Below the pieces are notes generated by a model. That model was not told where the DNA came from, did not search any database, and worked only from the letters and a program-made list of their open reading frames with translations. A stretch of DNA of 64,000 nucleotides from Stercorarius parasiticus (Eukaryota > Chordata > Aves > Charadriiformes > Stercorariidae): the NCBI GenBank assembly GCA_013396915.1, contig VWZL01001945.1:62001-126000 (forward strand), in the 5' to 3' direction. Position numbers and translations under genes: made by a program. The stretch's first letter is position 1; the number at the start of each line of letters is the position of its first letter. Of the stretch, positions 23,711-37,613 are shown piece after piece.

Positions 23711-26700
23711 CTGTGCCTGCCTTTTGGAAATGAAAGCTCAGCCCTAGCAGGCTTTGAGAGGAGAGGTACCCTCCAGTTCCAAAATCTTCCAGATTCATTA
23801 ACTCCTTAACATGCTGTAAGCATTCCCCAGGTGGCAGGTGTAAGAGCTCAGTGTGAGGAGGCGATTGATCCTTTTGCAAATATGTACAAAGTGCTAAAAT
23901 TTGTGACCAAACAGTATAACATTCACTTGAAGGAATATACTCAGTATCTCTAGAAAACAACACAATACCACATGAAACCATCAAATTGTGTTGGCTATAG
24001 AGCAAGCAGAGACCCAAGAGAAATAACCTCAAGCTGAACTCTCTACAAATTGTTCCCTGGACATGTCTTAAAATGTGAAATATCTCTGAATATTTAAAAA
24101 CAAAAATCCCATAAACAGTGCAGGCTATGGTAACAGTAATGTAATTTTGTGTAAATGTAAAAAAAAAGTGATTTTATCAGTGACAAATCTTTTGAAAAGT
24201 GCTCCCAAACCATACTAATTCAATGGCCTTAGTAGGTCTCTTTTAGTTTGTTTTGCAGGATAATTCTCTGAGGAATAACGGCCTGAAGAGATGGAACCAA
24301 TGGATAATAACACAGGTGGACAAGTGCTGGAAAGTTGCTTAAGAGTTATGGCTAATGAATTGGAAAAAAAAGGGAAACAAAATCACCTAACATCTTAATG
24401 CCAACAGAGGCACCTACTGATGGAGATGTTCCAAGTTGGATAACTAAAAAAAATGTTAATAACTGCTAATTACAATCCTTTGTTATTTTTGTCTTCCATT
24501 GATAGGACAGAAGAACAAGTCATCCCTTCCAATCCCATGGGTATTTTTAATGTTAAGTTGCTTAGCTTTGTTTTTGCTACCTTTATTTATTTATTTCCCT
24601 TTATGACCATATCTGGGCAGGTATAGCTTTGTCTTTCTTCACCAAATCTATCTTCAACACTTATTCAGATGGACGTTTAATATCAAGCTTCAGTGCTCAC
24701 AGGCCTTTTCAGGACTCAGAATCAGATATTTTACATCCTGGATATATACTTCTACATACAATGGTTTGAGTTAACTATCTTAATGCCCTTACATTCTCCT
24801 GGATCATCTTCTAATTTCTATTGAAAAATTAAAATATTTAATTAAATGGTTGCAGGCAGAAAAATAAACACTCTGCAGAAGGTAAACAGTATATGTAACA
24901 ATTGCACTGAGCCCTCAGTAAGTCTATGGGAAGACTGAACAGTATTGCTGCAAGGAGTAAACAGCCTCATTTGTCTCTGTGAGGTCCCAACTCCTACATA
25001 GTCAACACCAGGCATTTGAGTAAATGGTGCAAACATCTTCATTGAAAAAAGAGGGAGAAAACTGCAAACCTATGCTAATTATCATGAAGTGAATACTTCA
25101 TACCCAGTCACAAAAAAGTGATGAAAAAGTAGCATGGAGATGAAAAAAAGGTTTAAAGAGACTAGTGGAAATGAAACCATTCTGATTACATGCACAGTCT
25201 ATTCTGAGCAAAATGTTTTTGTCAGATCATAGGGTTATATCTTCTTTTATGTGCTGTTTGGAAAAACAGAGCAGCCTCTGGTCTGCAACGCTAATTGTTC
25301 TGTCTCTTGCATGACCATGTCTCTAGACTTGCCTCCCACAACCTCAACAGCCTCTCTACCCACCATCACCCTCATTTTTCAGAAAAAAAATCTCAGTTAG
25401 ATTATGTCTGTAGGGTAGGCACAAAAGCAACTGCATAGAGATACCCAACTTGATCTGTAATTGCTAGCTCACTATTCTGGTCTTGAGAGCAGAGCACAGA
25501 TTCACGTAACATGCAGCTTGTCTGGGTTTTGTAGCCTGTGCTGCACTTCTTACTGCCACGGACCAGTTGGTACTGATATTTAAAGTAGGCTTTGCAATAT
25601 ATCTAAGTCAGTTTTATACTAACTGCAATCACTGTTATGACCTCAGAATTGATGTGTCCTTATTTACAGCCTACCTATTCAGTCACCACTCCATTACTTG
25701 TTCTTCAGCTAAGTTTTTGGCTTTCTTTCACATACCAAATAAATTATATGTTTTTTCTTATACTCATAATTAATTTTTCCTATTTGGTTTCTGTATTTCT
25801 GTATCATCTGCTCCTTCTACAGAACATTGCTAGAGTTATCTTACCATTGATACCTTACTGCTGTAAAGGTACCAAGGGTCCTTCTTTCCATTATCACTTC
25901 CCAGTATTTAAGAAGAAGCTAGAGATTACATTTAGAATCCTTATTAGAATTTCTTGATTCCTAAAAAAGTTTGGTGACTTTCACTCTTTTTTTCCCCATC
26001 TTTACACCTGGGCCAATAACTTTTTGGATTTGGGTGATAACTAGAGGCCTAGGAAAATGAGTTGGAGAGAAAAATGTACTTAATCCATTTTCAGATAACC
26101 AAGCAAGAAGGAAAAGAGGAGGCTCAGTCCAGAAAGTATAATCACAGAAATGTTGTCTTGCTCTTTCTAAACACCTACAAAACTTTTACAGAAGCAAAAG
26201 GAGAAGTCAGTGCATTTAATTAAGTTTATTGTATTCAACTGCTTCTGCACTAGCTATTGTATGAACCCTGAGAATGGGGCGAGATTGAAAAGCAAAGCAG
26301 CATAATCTTTCATGACAAGTCTATAATAGTATAGAAACCATGATTTCTTGAGTAGTGCTGAAAATTTTTACTTCTGAAGGTAATGCTTATTTATTTTTCC
26401 AGGATGAGTTCACTGTGACATTCAAATGCAAACAAAGTGCAAAGGGGCAAGAGAGAAGGTGGGTTACAACACTATGATTCAGTTTGAGGATTCAAGTATA
26501 TGCAAGAGAAAATAAACCTGTTCAAGAAAAATGCTGTGAAATTATAGTACAGAACCATAATTTTCATCATGACAAAAATATGTCAAGGATTATAAAGTAC
26601 TCAAGAAATCTAAATAGGTACATAGATAACATACTAGCTGGGGAGTAAAATTAGTTAAAGTTTACACTTCTAAATGTCTCATAAGTATCTAATTTTCTCC

Positions 26701-29700
26701 AAATATCTTCAAGGGAACAAGTGAACTCCATGAAGCTCATTTAGAAGGTTTTAAAGTTTTCTTCCGCAGGAATTTGAGTACGCCTCACAAATACTCCAGA
26801 TTTCACAGCTTAATACAGAACACAAGGATAATAAGTCCAAGGGTAAATGCAAGGAATTTTCCTTTAAAACATAAGAACTTTTGTAGATGTATATCCTTTA
26901 GCAGACTGGATCAGTTGGATTCAGCCCTTAGGAAATACAGTAATTCATTCAAAGGTTGTTTTAAACATTAACACAGCTAGTGAGTCCTAAATGTTCTCTC
27001 TCTACTATCCTTTTTCTCCTAAGTCATGAATTCATGATCATTTGTGACCACAGAAACCCATTTTATGGGGCAGTGGGAGAGAATAGAAGTGCTGTTAAAA
27101 TCAGTTCCCTACACTTGTAGGTGGTGTTGGCATAAAAGTAAAGTATAAACTGAAAATAAAAGATACAAAGACCCAATGAAACTACCGTTCTCCTTAAATA
27201 CCACAGAATCATTCATGTTAGCATATAATAACTTAAGGCCACAGTAAAGACAACTGAAACTAATTTTAAAAACCTCTAGTATTTAAGCAGGAAAAGACCA
27301 GGACATCAGGAGTGTCTGGGTTCTCTGCAGATGTAAGGAATAGAGTAAATGACCAAAAGATCCAAAGTAGTGGGCAATATACTACAGAAGGTAACAGCCA
27401 AACCATAGCTCCTGTCTGTATTTGCTAACCCAACAGAAAGTTTGTTCTGGACGACAAGAAAAATGCACTGGGTACCAGAGGTTTTTCTGTACCTGTAGGA
27501 GCCACCGTATGCCCTGCCTTTGCCTGTTGTTCCAAATGTATGAGTTACAGAGTTAATATTTTACCCTTTTTTTTGTATAAATATCAGCTCATAGACTTAA
27601 GAGTTCAGCAGCTAAACACTGTAAATAAAATGGTGAGGAAATGAATAAAACAAGTGTAGGAGATTTCTCAAATTCATTTTCAGATCTGTGGTCTCTTTAC
27701 TGATGCTTCTAGTTCGCTTAATGTGCTGTATTTGAACTTTAAGAGGTTGTCTTGTACAATTGGTCTAATATGAAAAATGTACACGCATTAACTCTGTTTT
27801 TTTCTGAAAAAACGGAAATACAAATAAAAGTAGAACAGACATAGCCAGGAAAAATAAATAATTAAAGGCTGCAGGGGTTTAAAATACACTGTGCCTGAAA
27901 TACAATGTAGATTTTGACTTTTTGCTAAGATCTGGCTTGGAAATCTATCTATTAAAATATCAGGAGATTACTTTGTCAAAACCAGGGAAGAATAGAAGAT
28001 AGGAGCACACAAAATTACAGCCTTGCAATTTATAGGTAATTTCATGCTATTATATTTCATTTTTTCAGAGATGTTTAAAAATGTTTCATCATGCCAAAAA
28101 TTATTATACAGGTATAGTTTTCTTTAATGGAGACCTTGAGGTCTCGAAATTGTATTCCTTATTCTCAACATGAACAATATCACTTCCTATTTAAAAATAT
28201 GAGATCAGAAAAGGATTCTGTCTGATATTCAGAGAATACTCCGTTTACGCACACATGCCTGCACATCTGTGCACAGGCACACCAAGTGTGCTGACCTTTT
28301 GTATCCATATATTGTGCTCATCACCAGTGATTCCCAATACATGGAGTTATCTGTAAAATTAGTAATTGCCTGCCATTTATGGATGAGGAAATCTGAAACT
28401 CCTTTTTGATACATACCCTGTGGCTAATACCAATGAAGTATTAGCTAAGTAATACAACTAAGGGTTTATTGAGCAATGGAACAAAAACATGAAAAAGTAG
28501 TTATGTTACCTGCTACTCACTCTTTGTCAGCCAGTTTCATGACTGACCAAACTAACATATCTACCAAATAGTTAACAGTAAAATCTGATCTTTCTCGCTT
28601 CATTATAGATCATGATTTTTCATATAAACATATTGCAAGTTCTCTTAGTGTTAGAGTAGGATCCTTGGAAAATTACACACTAGGTTTTTGGGAAATATGG
28701 TTTCTCTTCTCACCAGCATAATCAACTGTGATGTTGCATCCAAGCAAATATTAAGCAAATGAAATACTAAGCATATACCTAAGTAAATATTAAGAACCTT
28801 TGCTAATGAGTTGAGTTGAATTTACCATTTATACTGGTGATCTGTATTATTACAGCCTGTTTGTGTTGTAAGACTTTGTATTTAGTGAGTTGGAAATGAC
28901 ATGAATACACGAGCAGTAATCTGCTTACAAACTATACCATTTCTGAACCACAGAAAGTGACTTGTGTAGTATGTGGTACTTGCTTTCATCTATTTATTTA
29001 TTTATTCATAAACAAAGCACATTGTTTCAGTCAGGAAAGCTCCAGGCAGTGCTGACTAAAAATTATAAAACACAATATGAGAGGTTTTGGAAAAAGTTTT
29101 ATTAAGCTGAAAGAAACTTAGTGTACTTTAATGCTTTCTTCAAAATACTCTTAAAATATTCCGGTTTCTGTGTAGCCATAAAGCTTCCAAACACATTTGG
29201 AGTAATTTCCTTTTTGTCTTTGTCTCTGGTGATACATATTATTTCAGGTATTGCTAGTGATTATTTTGAAGCATTTCAGTAGAAAAACAAGTGTGAAATC
29301 CCAAATTTGACTTTATTTGCAGGCTGGCTACGTGTATGTTAGTCTTTACAGGTTTCATTATGCACTTACATCTGCCTCTTCATCCTGACAAATATTTTCT
29401 TCCACGATAAACATAAGTATCACTAGTAACTGTAATATTTCAATAAAAAGTGGATTTAATAGATAGGGAGAGGCAAAGGGAGAGAACACACGCAAAGGGA
29501 GGGAACGCAGAGTAGAGTATATAAAGAATAAGTACAGATATTTTTCTTAGAACAGCTTTATCTTTAGGGATAAATGTTCTAAGGAAATTTTAGTTGGAAT
29601 TTTCTGTCGCTCATTGCAATTGAAATTACCACCTGCATTGAAATGAGCATTTTGCCTGAAACTCCCCAGGAATAGGATTTTACTAATGAGACTACCTTTT

Positions 29701-30970
29701 TCTAACTATTTGGTTGTTGTAAAAGAGGCATCAGTTGACACATTATGTCATACACTGTGGATTTTATTTGTTTATTATGTTCCTTTTAAAAAATAATGCT
29801 GATTTGACCATGGAGAATCTTATGGACAGAAGTGGGTCTCACCTGGGTGGAACTGAACTCATCAGGGCAAAAAAGACTTCCAGATTGCTTAGGGGGAAGA
29901 CAGAAATTAAAACAGAAATCGAGCCTGGTAGCAACTAGCTGTCCTGCAGGCAAATAACTTCTATTAGTATTTATGCACTTTTCATTTAACAGTTTCTTAT
30001 TGCCAGTAATAGCACGTGCCCGTGATCTTTTACAGCGTTACTGGTCCAAAAATCAGGAATCTGATCAGCATAGAAAGCATTAAATATAGAGCCAGAGCTT
30101 TTTTCTTGTGGTGTCAGGAAGCCCTGCCAGAGTTTGGAGATGGGAAAAGGACTACTTCTGTCATGTCTTGCTTAAAACGTAAATTTTTATGATGATGCAT
30201 TCTGCAACTCTTCCTGCTGTTTTCCTTAGTGGTGACTTTAGATTTTTAATATAGGATACGTGTGAAGAATAATAAGAAGCAGATTCATAATGGAGGTGCT
30301 TCTTACAGGGAGAGGGAAAAGTCTATGCTTTGCCACAAATTTGAGCTTTCACTGGGGCAGTATATTAGCTGATGACATTCTTGGACAATTTATATTGAGT
30401 GAAAAACATGAGAGGGAAAGCAGTAAAGAGACCGTTCCTCTGTCTCTATTTACAGCTGTAAGGGAAAGAGAAGAAGAGAAAGATAAGAAGGTCTTTTCTT
30501 ATAATCTGCTATTTTACACACGAAATATTTCATTACCAATGGGAAGAAAAAAATGAGAGCTCTTGCCCATGGGCTTACTTAGCTGGCCTAGTGGAAAGGC
30601 TTTATTATTCTGAATTTAGGAAGATTTAGTTATTTATTCATACAGGAGTAAACTGTGGAGGTCATGCCTACTGCTGCAGGTAAAACCTTTTGTACCATTC
30701 TGTCATAGATTACGTATATGCCATATTTTTAGATATTAACAAGTTTACAGAACTTTGAACCTTTGGTTTTCAGACATTTTAAAATACATTTTCAAGAGAC
30801 TTTCCTCGCTTGTGACGTATTTACAGAAACCTAGATTGCTTCAATGTTGTTATATGTTGGCCTTTTTTTTCCATCTTGATTTTTCCTATATTGAACTCCA
30901 TTGGCTGCCATGTTGATTTTTTTTTTCTTTTCCACTAGAGGGAAGTGTCCAGTAGTACTTAACTTTTTTT
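23711..30970. other. AT-rich sequence, no gene seen
   Basis: More than 7 kb without a recognisable gene or mobile element. A short ATTT/TTTA run occurs at 28989-29008. Open frames are at most about 112 codons and unrelated to known families. Ordinary unique-looking intergenic or intronic sequence. Confidence 0.6.
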
Positions 30971-31079
30971 ACGTGCAGAAATACCTGCACCTGCTTCAAT
31001 CACCTATCAGTTTCCTTTTTGATAGTCCAAATAATTTGGGTTCTTAAGGTCCTCACTGTAAAGCATTATCTACAGCCTT

Positions 31080-31295
31080 TTAAAAAGGTGCATGTCTCTT
31101 TACAACACCCTCTACAAAACTTTGGAACTAGATGTAGTATTTTATGAACTGTATTCATGACTACCTGGGCAAAACTTTTCCTACCTCTTCCATCCGCAAA
31201 CTGAAGAATCGTGCTGGCTCTCTTGCTAAAGCGTATTGTATGAGTTCATGATGAAATGCTTATGGACCGGGATCCTTAGGTTGCTTTTAGAGTAA
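31080..31295 (-). mobile_element. Possible ancient CR1-like LINE fragment
   Basis: Blocks in minus-strand CR1 order can be aligned loosely by eye: a GGAACTAGATGTAGTATT segment (the TGGACGCAGTACTCCA block of CR1), GTGCTGGCTCTCTTGCTAAAGCGTATTGTATGAGTTCATG (the CTGGC...CATTGCTGGCTCATG block) and GACCGGGATCCTTAGG (the GACCCCCAGGTCC block). Divergence is high and no frame remains, so chance resemblance cannot be excluded. Confidence 0.4.
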
Positions 31296-32600
31296 GGGTG
31301 TTTGGAGGATGCTTACCCATCTCAAAGCATGGTATTTGCCCATTTTTTCTAGATGCTTAATTTTATTCTATATCTAAATGAAACCAGTTCCCAGCATGAT
31401 GTAGATTTCTCTGTAAAAGTGTCCTGTCCTTGAAATGGGTGGTATTACAGCAATGATATCAAGACTAAGGATTTTCATCAAAAGGTAATTATTTAAATAT
31501 AGTTGTACACTGCAGCTCCAGGATTGATGCTATACTACTAATAAAATGAATAAAATACACTATTTATGTCAAGATATAGCGGAAGGAAATAAAATTGAAC
31601 TATTCATTATGGAAGATTGTGTTTTCATCCTTGTTCCTTATTTTAGCTACAATAACTTTCAAGTATTTTAGGGCTTCTGAATCATAAGCAATATCTTGCC
31701 CATATGGATCTGAACCTTTCCCCTAGCATTATGGAACGCCTACAATTTCCTATGATAGCATACTATAGCATTTAATTTATCCCAGTCTTCATCCTATTTC
31801 CTCTGAAATGCACGTTTATCCAATTTTGTATAAAGAAATGGACACAGAGAGGATCTGCATGTGGAGTTCAAACAGTTTTTTATAAAAAACAAAATGTATT
31901 AACTTTGCTGATGACTACTTTTGCTCTGTCTGCCTTTCCAAAACCAATGAATTCCAGAGTTAATCAGAGTGGAGCTGCCTTTGAAAGCAACTATACCTGT
32001 TAGGATATATGCTATTGCACTTTGCAGAAGTTACTGTTTTTCCTATTAAATTATTTTTTATGTGCTGCATATCACCTCTGTCTACTGCTTATTAAGTAAT
32101 TAACATATTATGTATGCCTGTAGAAAGTTATTAAAATATGTGATGTATAGCCAGATCCTATATATCAAGCAACTTTTAAACCGAAGGTGATTTTTTCTCC
32201 TGTTCATAACAGTCTGTAAGGTGTGTCTGGGGACAATGTTGTGAATTTAATTGTACTTTGGATATTTTAAGGATTTTACTGCAGAAGAACTGATTCACAC
32301 GCAAATACTCATGAATTTACATACCAAAGAGGGATCAATAAGTTACAGTGGTTGAAACCTGCTCTTGTTCCGTGGGATTAGTTTTCAGGCCTATCAGTCC
32401 CATGGTTTATGTCTTCAGAGAACTATGTGAATGTTAATGTCGGTACAGAGAGCAGCAGAAGGAATACATCAAGGATCAGCTGGGCTGTCCTTTTCATGGA
32501 AAACCAGAAATCATTGGTAAAAGTAGCTCAGGTTTGAATTACACCTGAACTGGGATTAGAATATTTTTACAGGTCATGATTAGTTCCTCCAGATTTACAT
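31296..32600. other. AT-rich sequence, no gene seen
   Basis: No feature that I can support. Confidence 0.6.
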
Positions 32601-32606
32601 ATAACA

Positions 32607-33325
32607 TTGGTGGGCTGACCTTGGCCAGATATCTATCTGATGCCCACCCAACTGCTCTGTCACTCCCACTCCTCCACAGGAATGACAGGGGGAGGAAATA
32701 AAATGGAAAAGCTCATGGATTGAGATAAAGGCAGTAAGATCACTTACCAGTTACTGTCAGTGGCAAAACTGACTTGACTTGGGGAGATGTCATTTAATTT
32801 ATTTCTGACTAAAAATAGAATAGGATGTTAAGAAATGAAGACAAAATCAAAACCACTTTCCTCCCACCTTCCTTTCTTCCCAGGCTCAACTTCACTTCTT
32901 TATTCCCAGCTCTTCTACATCACCCACACCAAGTGGCACAGGGAGGATGGGAAATGGAGTTGTGATCAGTGAATGGCAGTTCCTTTCTATTGATCCTTCC
33001 TCCGCATGATTTTCCCCTGCTCCAGCATGGGTCCTTCTCATGGGCTGTGGTCCTTCAGGTTAAATCTGCTGCAGTGTGAGCTCACTAGGGTCTGCATCTT
33101 ACTTCAGAGCATATTCAGCTGCTCTGGCGTGGGGTCCTCCACATTGATGTGTGGGTATCTGCTCCAGGATGGTATCTCCAAGGGCTGCAGGGAAATCTCT
33201 GCTAGGGTGCCTTCTCTCACCTTGGTGCTTACAGGACTGTCTCTCACACTTTTTTCCTCACTCCTCACTGTATGTGCAGCATTTTGTCCTTTCGCGTCAT
33301 TGATATGTGGGGCATCTACTGTTTA
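32607..33325 (-). mobile_element. Avian endogenous retrovirus LTR, minus strand
   Basis: The left end begins TTGGTGGGCTGACCTTGGCC, a diverged complement of the LTR 3' terminus that ends in ...GGGTCAACCCACCACA. Then follow, in family order, CTCTGTCACTCCCACTCCTCC, the AGATCACTTACCAGTTACTGTCAG block, CTTGACTTGGGGAGATGT, CAGGCTCAACTTCACTTC and several CTCCAGCATGGGTCC / CTCTGGCGTGGGGTCC modules. I recognise this as an LTR family repeated many times in non-galliform bird genomes. CpG sites are largely decayed, so the copy is old. Its 5' end on the minus strand (right side) is not clear, and no internal proviral sequence is seen on either side. Confidence 0.75.
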
Positions 33326-33654
33326 CATGAGAAAAACTGTTTGATTAACTGCCTCAGTTTGCAAGATTTATCATGATTATGCAGGTCGATTTTCCTTCTG
33401 TATGCTACAAATGGTTAACTAAGTCAAGGACTCTGTTTAATTTGCTACCTAAAGGATTTTCTAAAATTGTCGTGTTCTCAGAAACTTGTTTTGAAATAAA
33501 GCTTTACATGTTCCATTTTTCTTCTGACTTCTTTTTTGTTTTTTGGCAAAAACAATGGCTGTATTCACAGCCTGTGTGCTACTGTCCAGCCTCCCTCCCC
33601 AAACAGTCCTTGCTGTGGACCTGACACCCAGGCTCTTCTCTTATTTGTTAGAGA

Positions 33655-34060
33655 TTAATTTCTCTAAGTAATAGCAGTACGTCTGGCAGGGCCCAGGGGG
33701 CACAGGCAGCCCTACCCTGCCCTCACTGCCCCCAGCCCCCCGTGCCCAGAGCTCAGGACCCCCATGTAAACTTCAGCCTTATCAGCAGCCTGTGCCCTAG
33801 ACTTGGTCTCAAATGGGATGCACACCCACACCAGTGCCTTGTCTCCGGTCCCAGCCCCGTCTCCTGGTGGGACCCCTGGCCCCGGCCCATCCCCTCGAGG
33901 CAGCCAGGGCTGCTGACAGGCTCTGCTGCTACCCCTAGCTCTGCCCGCCATGCTTAGGCTGGAAAGTGAGGGCAGGGCCCTGCCTGTGCCTGTACCCCTA
34001 CTCCCCTCCTGGGCTCAACGGCATCCCGCCATGCTCCCTGACAACATGACCATGAAGGAA
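33655..34060. other. GC-rich island with C-rich plus strand
   Basis: An abrupt GC-rich island inside AT-rich sequence, with C greatly outnumbering G on the plus strand. It opens frames on both strands (79 codons minus at 33712-33951; 71 codons plus at 33742-33957 and at 33950-34165), all proline-, arginine- or serine-rich as the base composition dictates. I recognise no protein. It could be part of an unrecognised retroelement, a CpG-depleted promoter-like patch or an exon-containing segment. Confidence 0.5.
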
Positions 34061-34065
34061 CTTCT

Positions 34066-37000
34066 TTCCCCTGTTTCTAAATATAAATTATCTTCTCTAG
34101 ATCAAAAACTCAGGAAGTTTATTTTGAATATTCAAAAGCAGAATGCACAAACTCCGCTGCTTTGAAAGGCAAACTGTACAGGGCTGCAACCAATATGTTT
34201 TTGTTTGGATTGTCATATGCCTGAGGCTTTAATGATGTTTCTGATCTTCTGCTTAGTTGCTTTCCTTTGTAAATTGTTCATCAAAAGTTATATTTTTGTA
34301 TAGGCAAATAACAAACTATGTTACTATAGTTACATGATGGATATTATAATGACAAAAAATGACTGGATAAACACTACAATTCAACCAACATTTAGCTGGC
34401 ATTTATACTTTGCCATTTTAGAGCTTTATTTTGGGGTTATACACTGTATATGCTAGATATATTAGATATAAGTGGTGCGTAGCGTATTAAAGAGGTAACG
34501 AAAAGTGTTCTTTCTTCTTTTATCTCATTGAATAACAAAGGGGCAGAAAGCTATAAAACATATGCCTATATGTAGCTGAATTAGGCTACTAAATACAAAG
34601 TAGAGAGCCCTATAACATGTTTTTGTCTGCTTGCAGGCTGAGTGGCATATCCCCAAGCTAATGAAAAGGAAAGTATGGGGGAAACCCTCTTTAATTATAC
34701 TCTCAGTGACTTTGTTTTGTTTAATTTTTTTGTTCTTTTGTCTTTTTTCCCCCTTTTATACATTGTAGCACTGGAAAAGAAAAGAAACTAGATAAATAGG
34801 AGGAAAAAAACATACAAACAGAAAACTCCCTTATGGTCATAGCTATCATTGATATAAATATCTTTCTGTAGAAGGCATATTTGAGCTACTGTCTTAACAT
34901 AAGTAGTTCACTGCCTTAGTAATGGATATTGTTTATTATATTGTTCTCTAAGAGAAGACATATGCAAAGACTATTACAGAAAAAGTGCTGAGATGTTAAG
35001 CCTTGTCCAGATTATAAAGTGGCAATATTGGAATTACAGAAGTGGATGCGATTCAAACAGTATCTTTTGTTCTTGCTTTTCTCTCCCCACTACATTAAAA
35101 GTTAAAGGTGAGGGGAAGTCTTTATTACACTTCATGCACTTTTGACTTAAGAATAGCAATCCTGTCCCTGTAGCTTCCCATGCTCATTGTCTGCAGTACT
35201 CTACCAAGTAGGACCTGACTTCAAGCAAGTCAAAGAGCAACTGGAAATGACCGGTTTTAGGTCCCATTAAGTTCAGCACACATTGTATAACCTCTTAAGT
35301 GAGAGTTAGTGACAAGGAATTGCTTTTTTCCCTCCTATTCTTTCACTCTTCACACTTTGTGTGATCGATAAGAGCACTCAGCAACTCTAGTGGCCAAGTT
35401 TATTACCTGTAGGAATTGCATATTTCTGTTGCCTGAGCTCAGACACGGAATGCAGTTAAATATATAGCACACATCTTGCTTCAGATGGAAGAGAGTTAAT
35501 GAACTATAGTTGTTAGAGAATATGTAACATTTGTCCACAGGCACAGAAATTGCTTATGCTAGGATTATACCAATCTCTTTAGATAAAGCATAAGAATACT
35601 TAGATTTATTTATACATTCCTCAAGCAGACATTATTTTTACTCTCTTCTCTAAGGAACTAATAAGGAAACTGTTGAATATTGTTTGGGAGCAGATCCTTG
35701 ATTGACAGGAATCCTCGTGGAACATTTGACTTTTGATGGTGGCAGTTCGTTCCTGCTCTTCGTCCTGCACTGATTTTCTTTTTATTTGTTCTCTGGTTTT
35801 CATAGCTTTTTCTGAACGTAGGTCCTATTCTGTATTATTTTGAATCAGGGAAACAATTGGCAGTTGTAATCTTCCCAGTTTTCAATGCAAACAACCATTT
35901 TTAAAAGAGAAAAGAAGTATGTTAAAAACAATACATAAAAACCAATAAGAAAACTGAACCAAAACAAACTCAAAAAGTAAAAGATTGTTTCGGTCATCTT
36001 TCAGGGTTTTTTTATGTACCAAAAGTTGATGAAGACTGGTGAAAAGAAAAGTTACATGGAGAAACATCTTCAGAAAACTTTAGAAACTTTTGTTCTCAGC
36101 AGTGAAACTGTAACAGATTTCCTATAGGTTTGTATTGCATGTATTTCGGGGATTGCTGTAGTAATGAACTGGATTTTTATTTAACTTGGACTGATACAGA
36201 GCTATGATCTTTCTTGGTGGCTAGAATTCATATTACTACAGGCTTGTAACTACAGTAATTAATACATTCTTGTTTGTAAATATTATAACACAGTGTAGAT
36301 TTATGGCTAAAAATGATTTTTATTTACTTGGAATAATGTTTTATGTTTTGAATCATGTTGTAAGTGATGTCTTGGTTATATATTTAGAATGGAGGAAGCA
36401 AAGTAGTGTTTACAGTCTTACAATATGTATCACACATTTCTGGATTGCAGCATGATCTTAATAAGAAACATGTATTTGAAGCTGATGCTGCACTATAGCT
36501 ATGGAAGAAACCAGGTATACATGAATGGAACCTATTAAAATATCATTTGCAAGACACTTTAGTGGTACAAGGTAAAAGACAATTGATTTTTTTTTTAAAT
36601 TTTATTATGCATATATTTTTTAATATGCTAATGATTTATTTCTATTTCAGTGGCAGACAATGTAAATTACCACATATTTCCAATGTATCCTTATCCTCTC
36701 CTATCAGACCTATGCAAAGCAGATCCTATAGATGCTTTCTTGTTATAGGGAATATTTTCTATTTTTTTTTTCCTACAGAGTATCATAAATACTGTATATG
36801 TAACAGTTTTATAATTAATTACAAGTCAGTCTGATTGTAGAAACAACCTCTAATCTCTTCCTTTAATTTAAGTTAAATAAAACTGTACACAGCAGCAGCC
36901 AGACAGCTTCATTTGCCTAATGCACAGAGTAAACAACCAGAGAGTTACATCAGAATTCAGGTCTTGTGGCCTCAGTCCTCACAAGCTTTTTTAGTAAAAA

Positions 37001-37304
37001 ATAATAATAATAATAAGTATGAAAACGCAAGCATATTGTGCTTGCTGTGTGGGCAGGATATAAATCAAGACTTTGTGTGTTTTGGTGAAACATTTACAGA
37101 AATAGCAATCTTGTGGCACTCACATTTATTTAAGTGTTCTGAAGAATTCACTCATAAATAATTGTCTTAGGTGTGCATATAGTCTCAAAGAACCCTTTTG
37201 TGGTAAAAATCATACAGAAGTATTATTTAAATACCATTTTCACTTTGGGAAGTAACTCTGCTAGAAGACTGATCTGTTAAGAATGATGTTAGTTGTGAAA
37301 AAAG
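34066..37304. other. AT-rich sequence, no gene seen
   Basis: No supported gene. A short ATA repeat is present at 36999-37017. Open frames are at most about 95 codons. Confidence 0.6.
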
Positions 37305-37613
37305 TGAGGAACAGGCTGAGAGAGTTGGGGTTGGTCAGCATGGAGAAGTGAAGGCTCCGGGGAGACCTTATAGCAGCCTTCCAAGAAAGCTGGGGAGGGA
37401 CTGTTTGCAAGGGCATGTAGTGATAGGACCAGGGGCAGTGGCTTTAAAATAGAGCAGGGTAGGTTTAGTTTAGACATTGGGAAGAAGTTCTTTACAATGA
37501 GGGAGCTGAGGCACTGGAACAGGTTGCCCAGAGAGGTGGTGGAGGTCCCAACCCTGGAGACATTCAAGGCTAGGCTTGAGGAGGCTCTGAGAAATCTGAT
37601 CTAGTTTAAGATG

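Noticed and set aside
28989..29008. Short ATTT/TTTA run
   Set aside because: Too short to be more than ordinary low-complexity DNA.
30840..30920. Sequence resembling the CR1 'TTGAACTCCAT...GCCATGTTG' block
   Set aside because: Its order relative to the blocks at 31080-31295 is wrong for a single minus-strand element and the match is too short alone.
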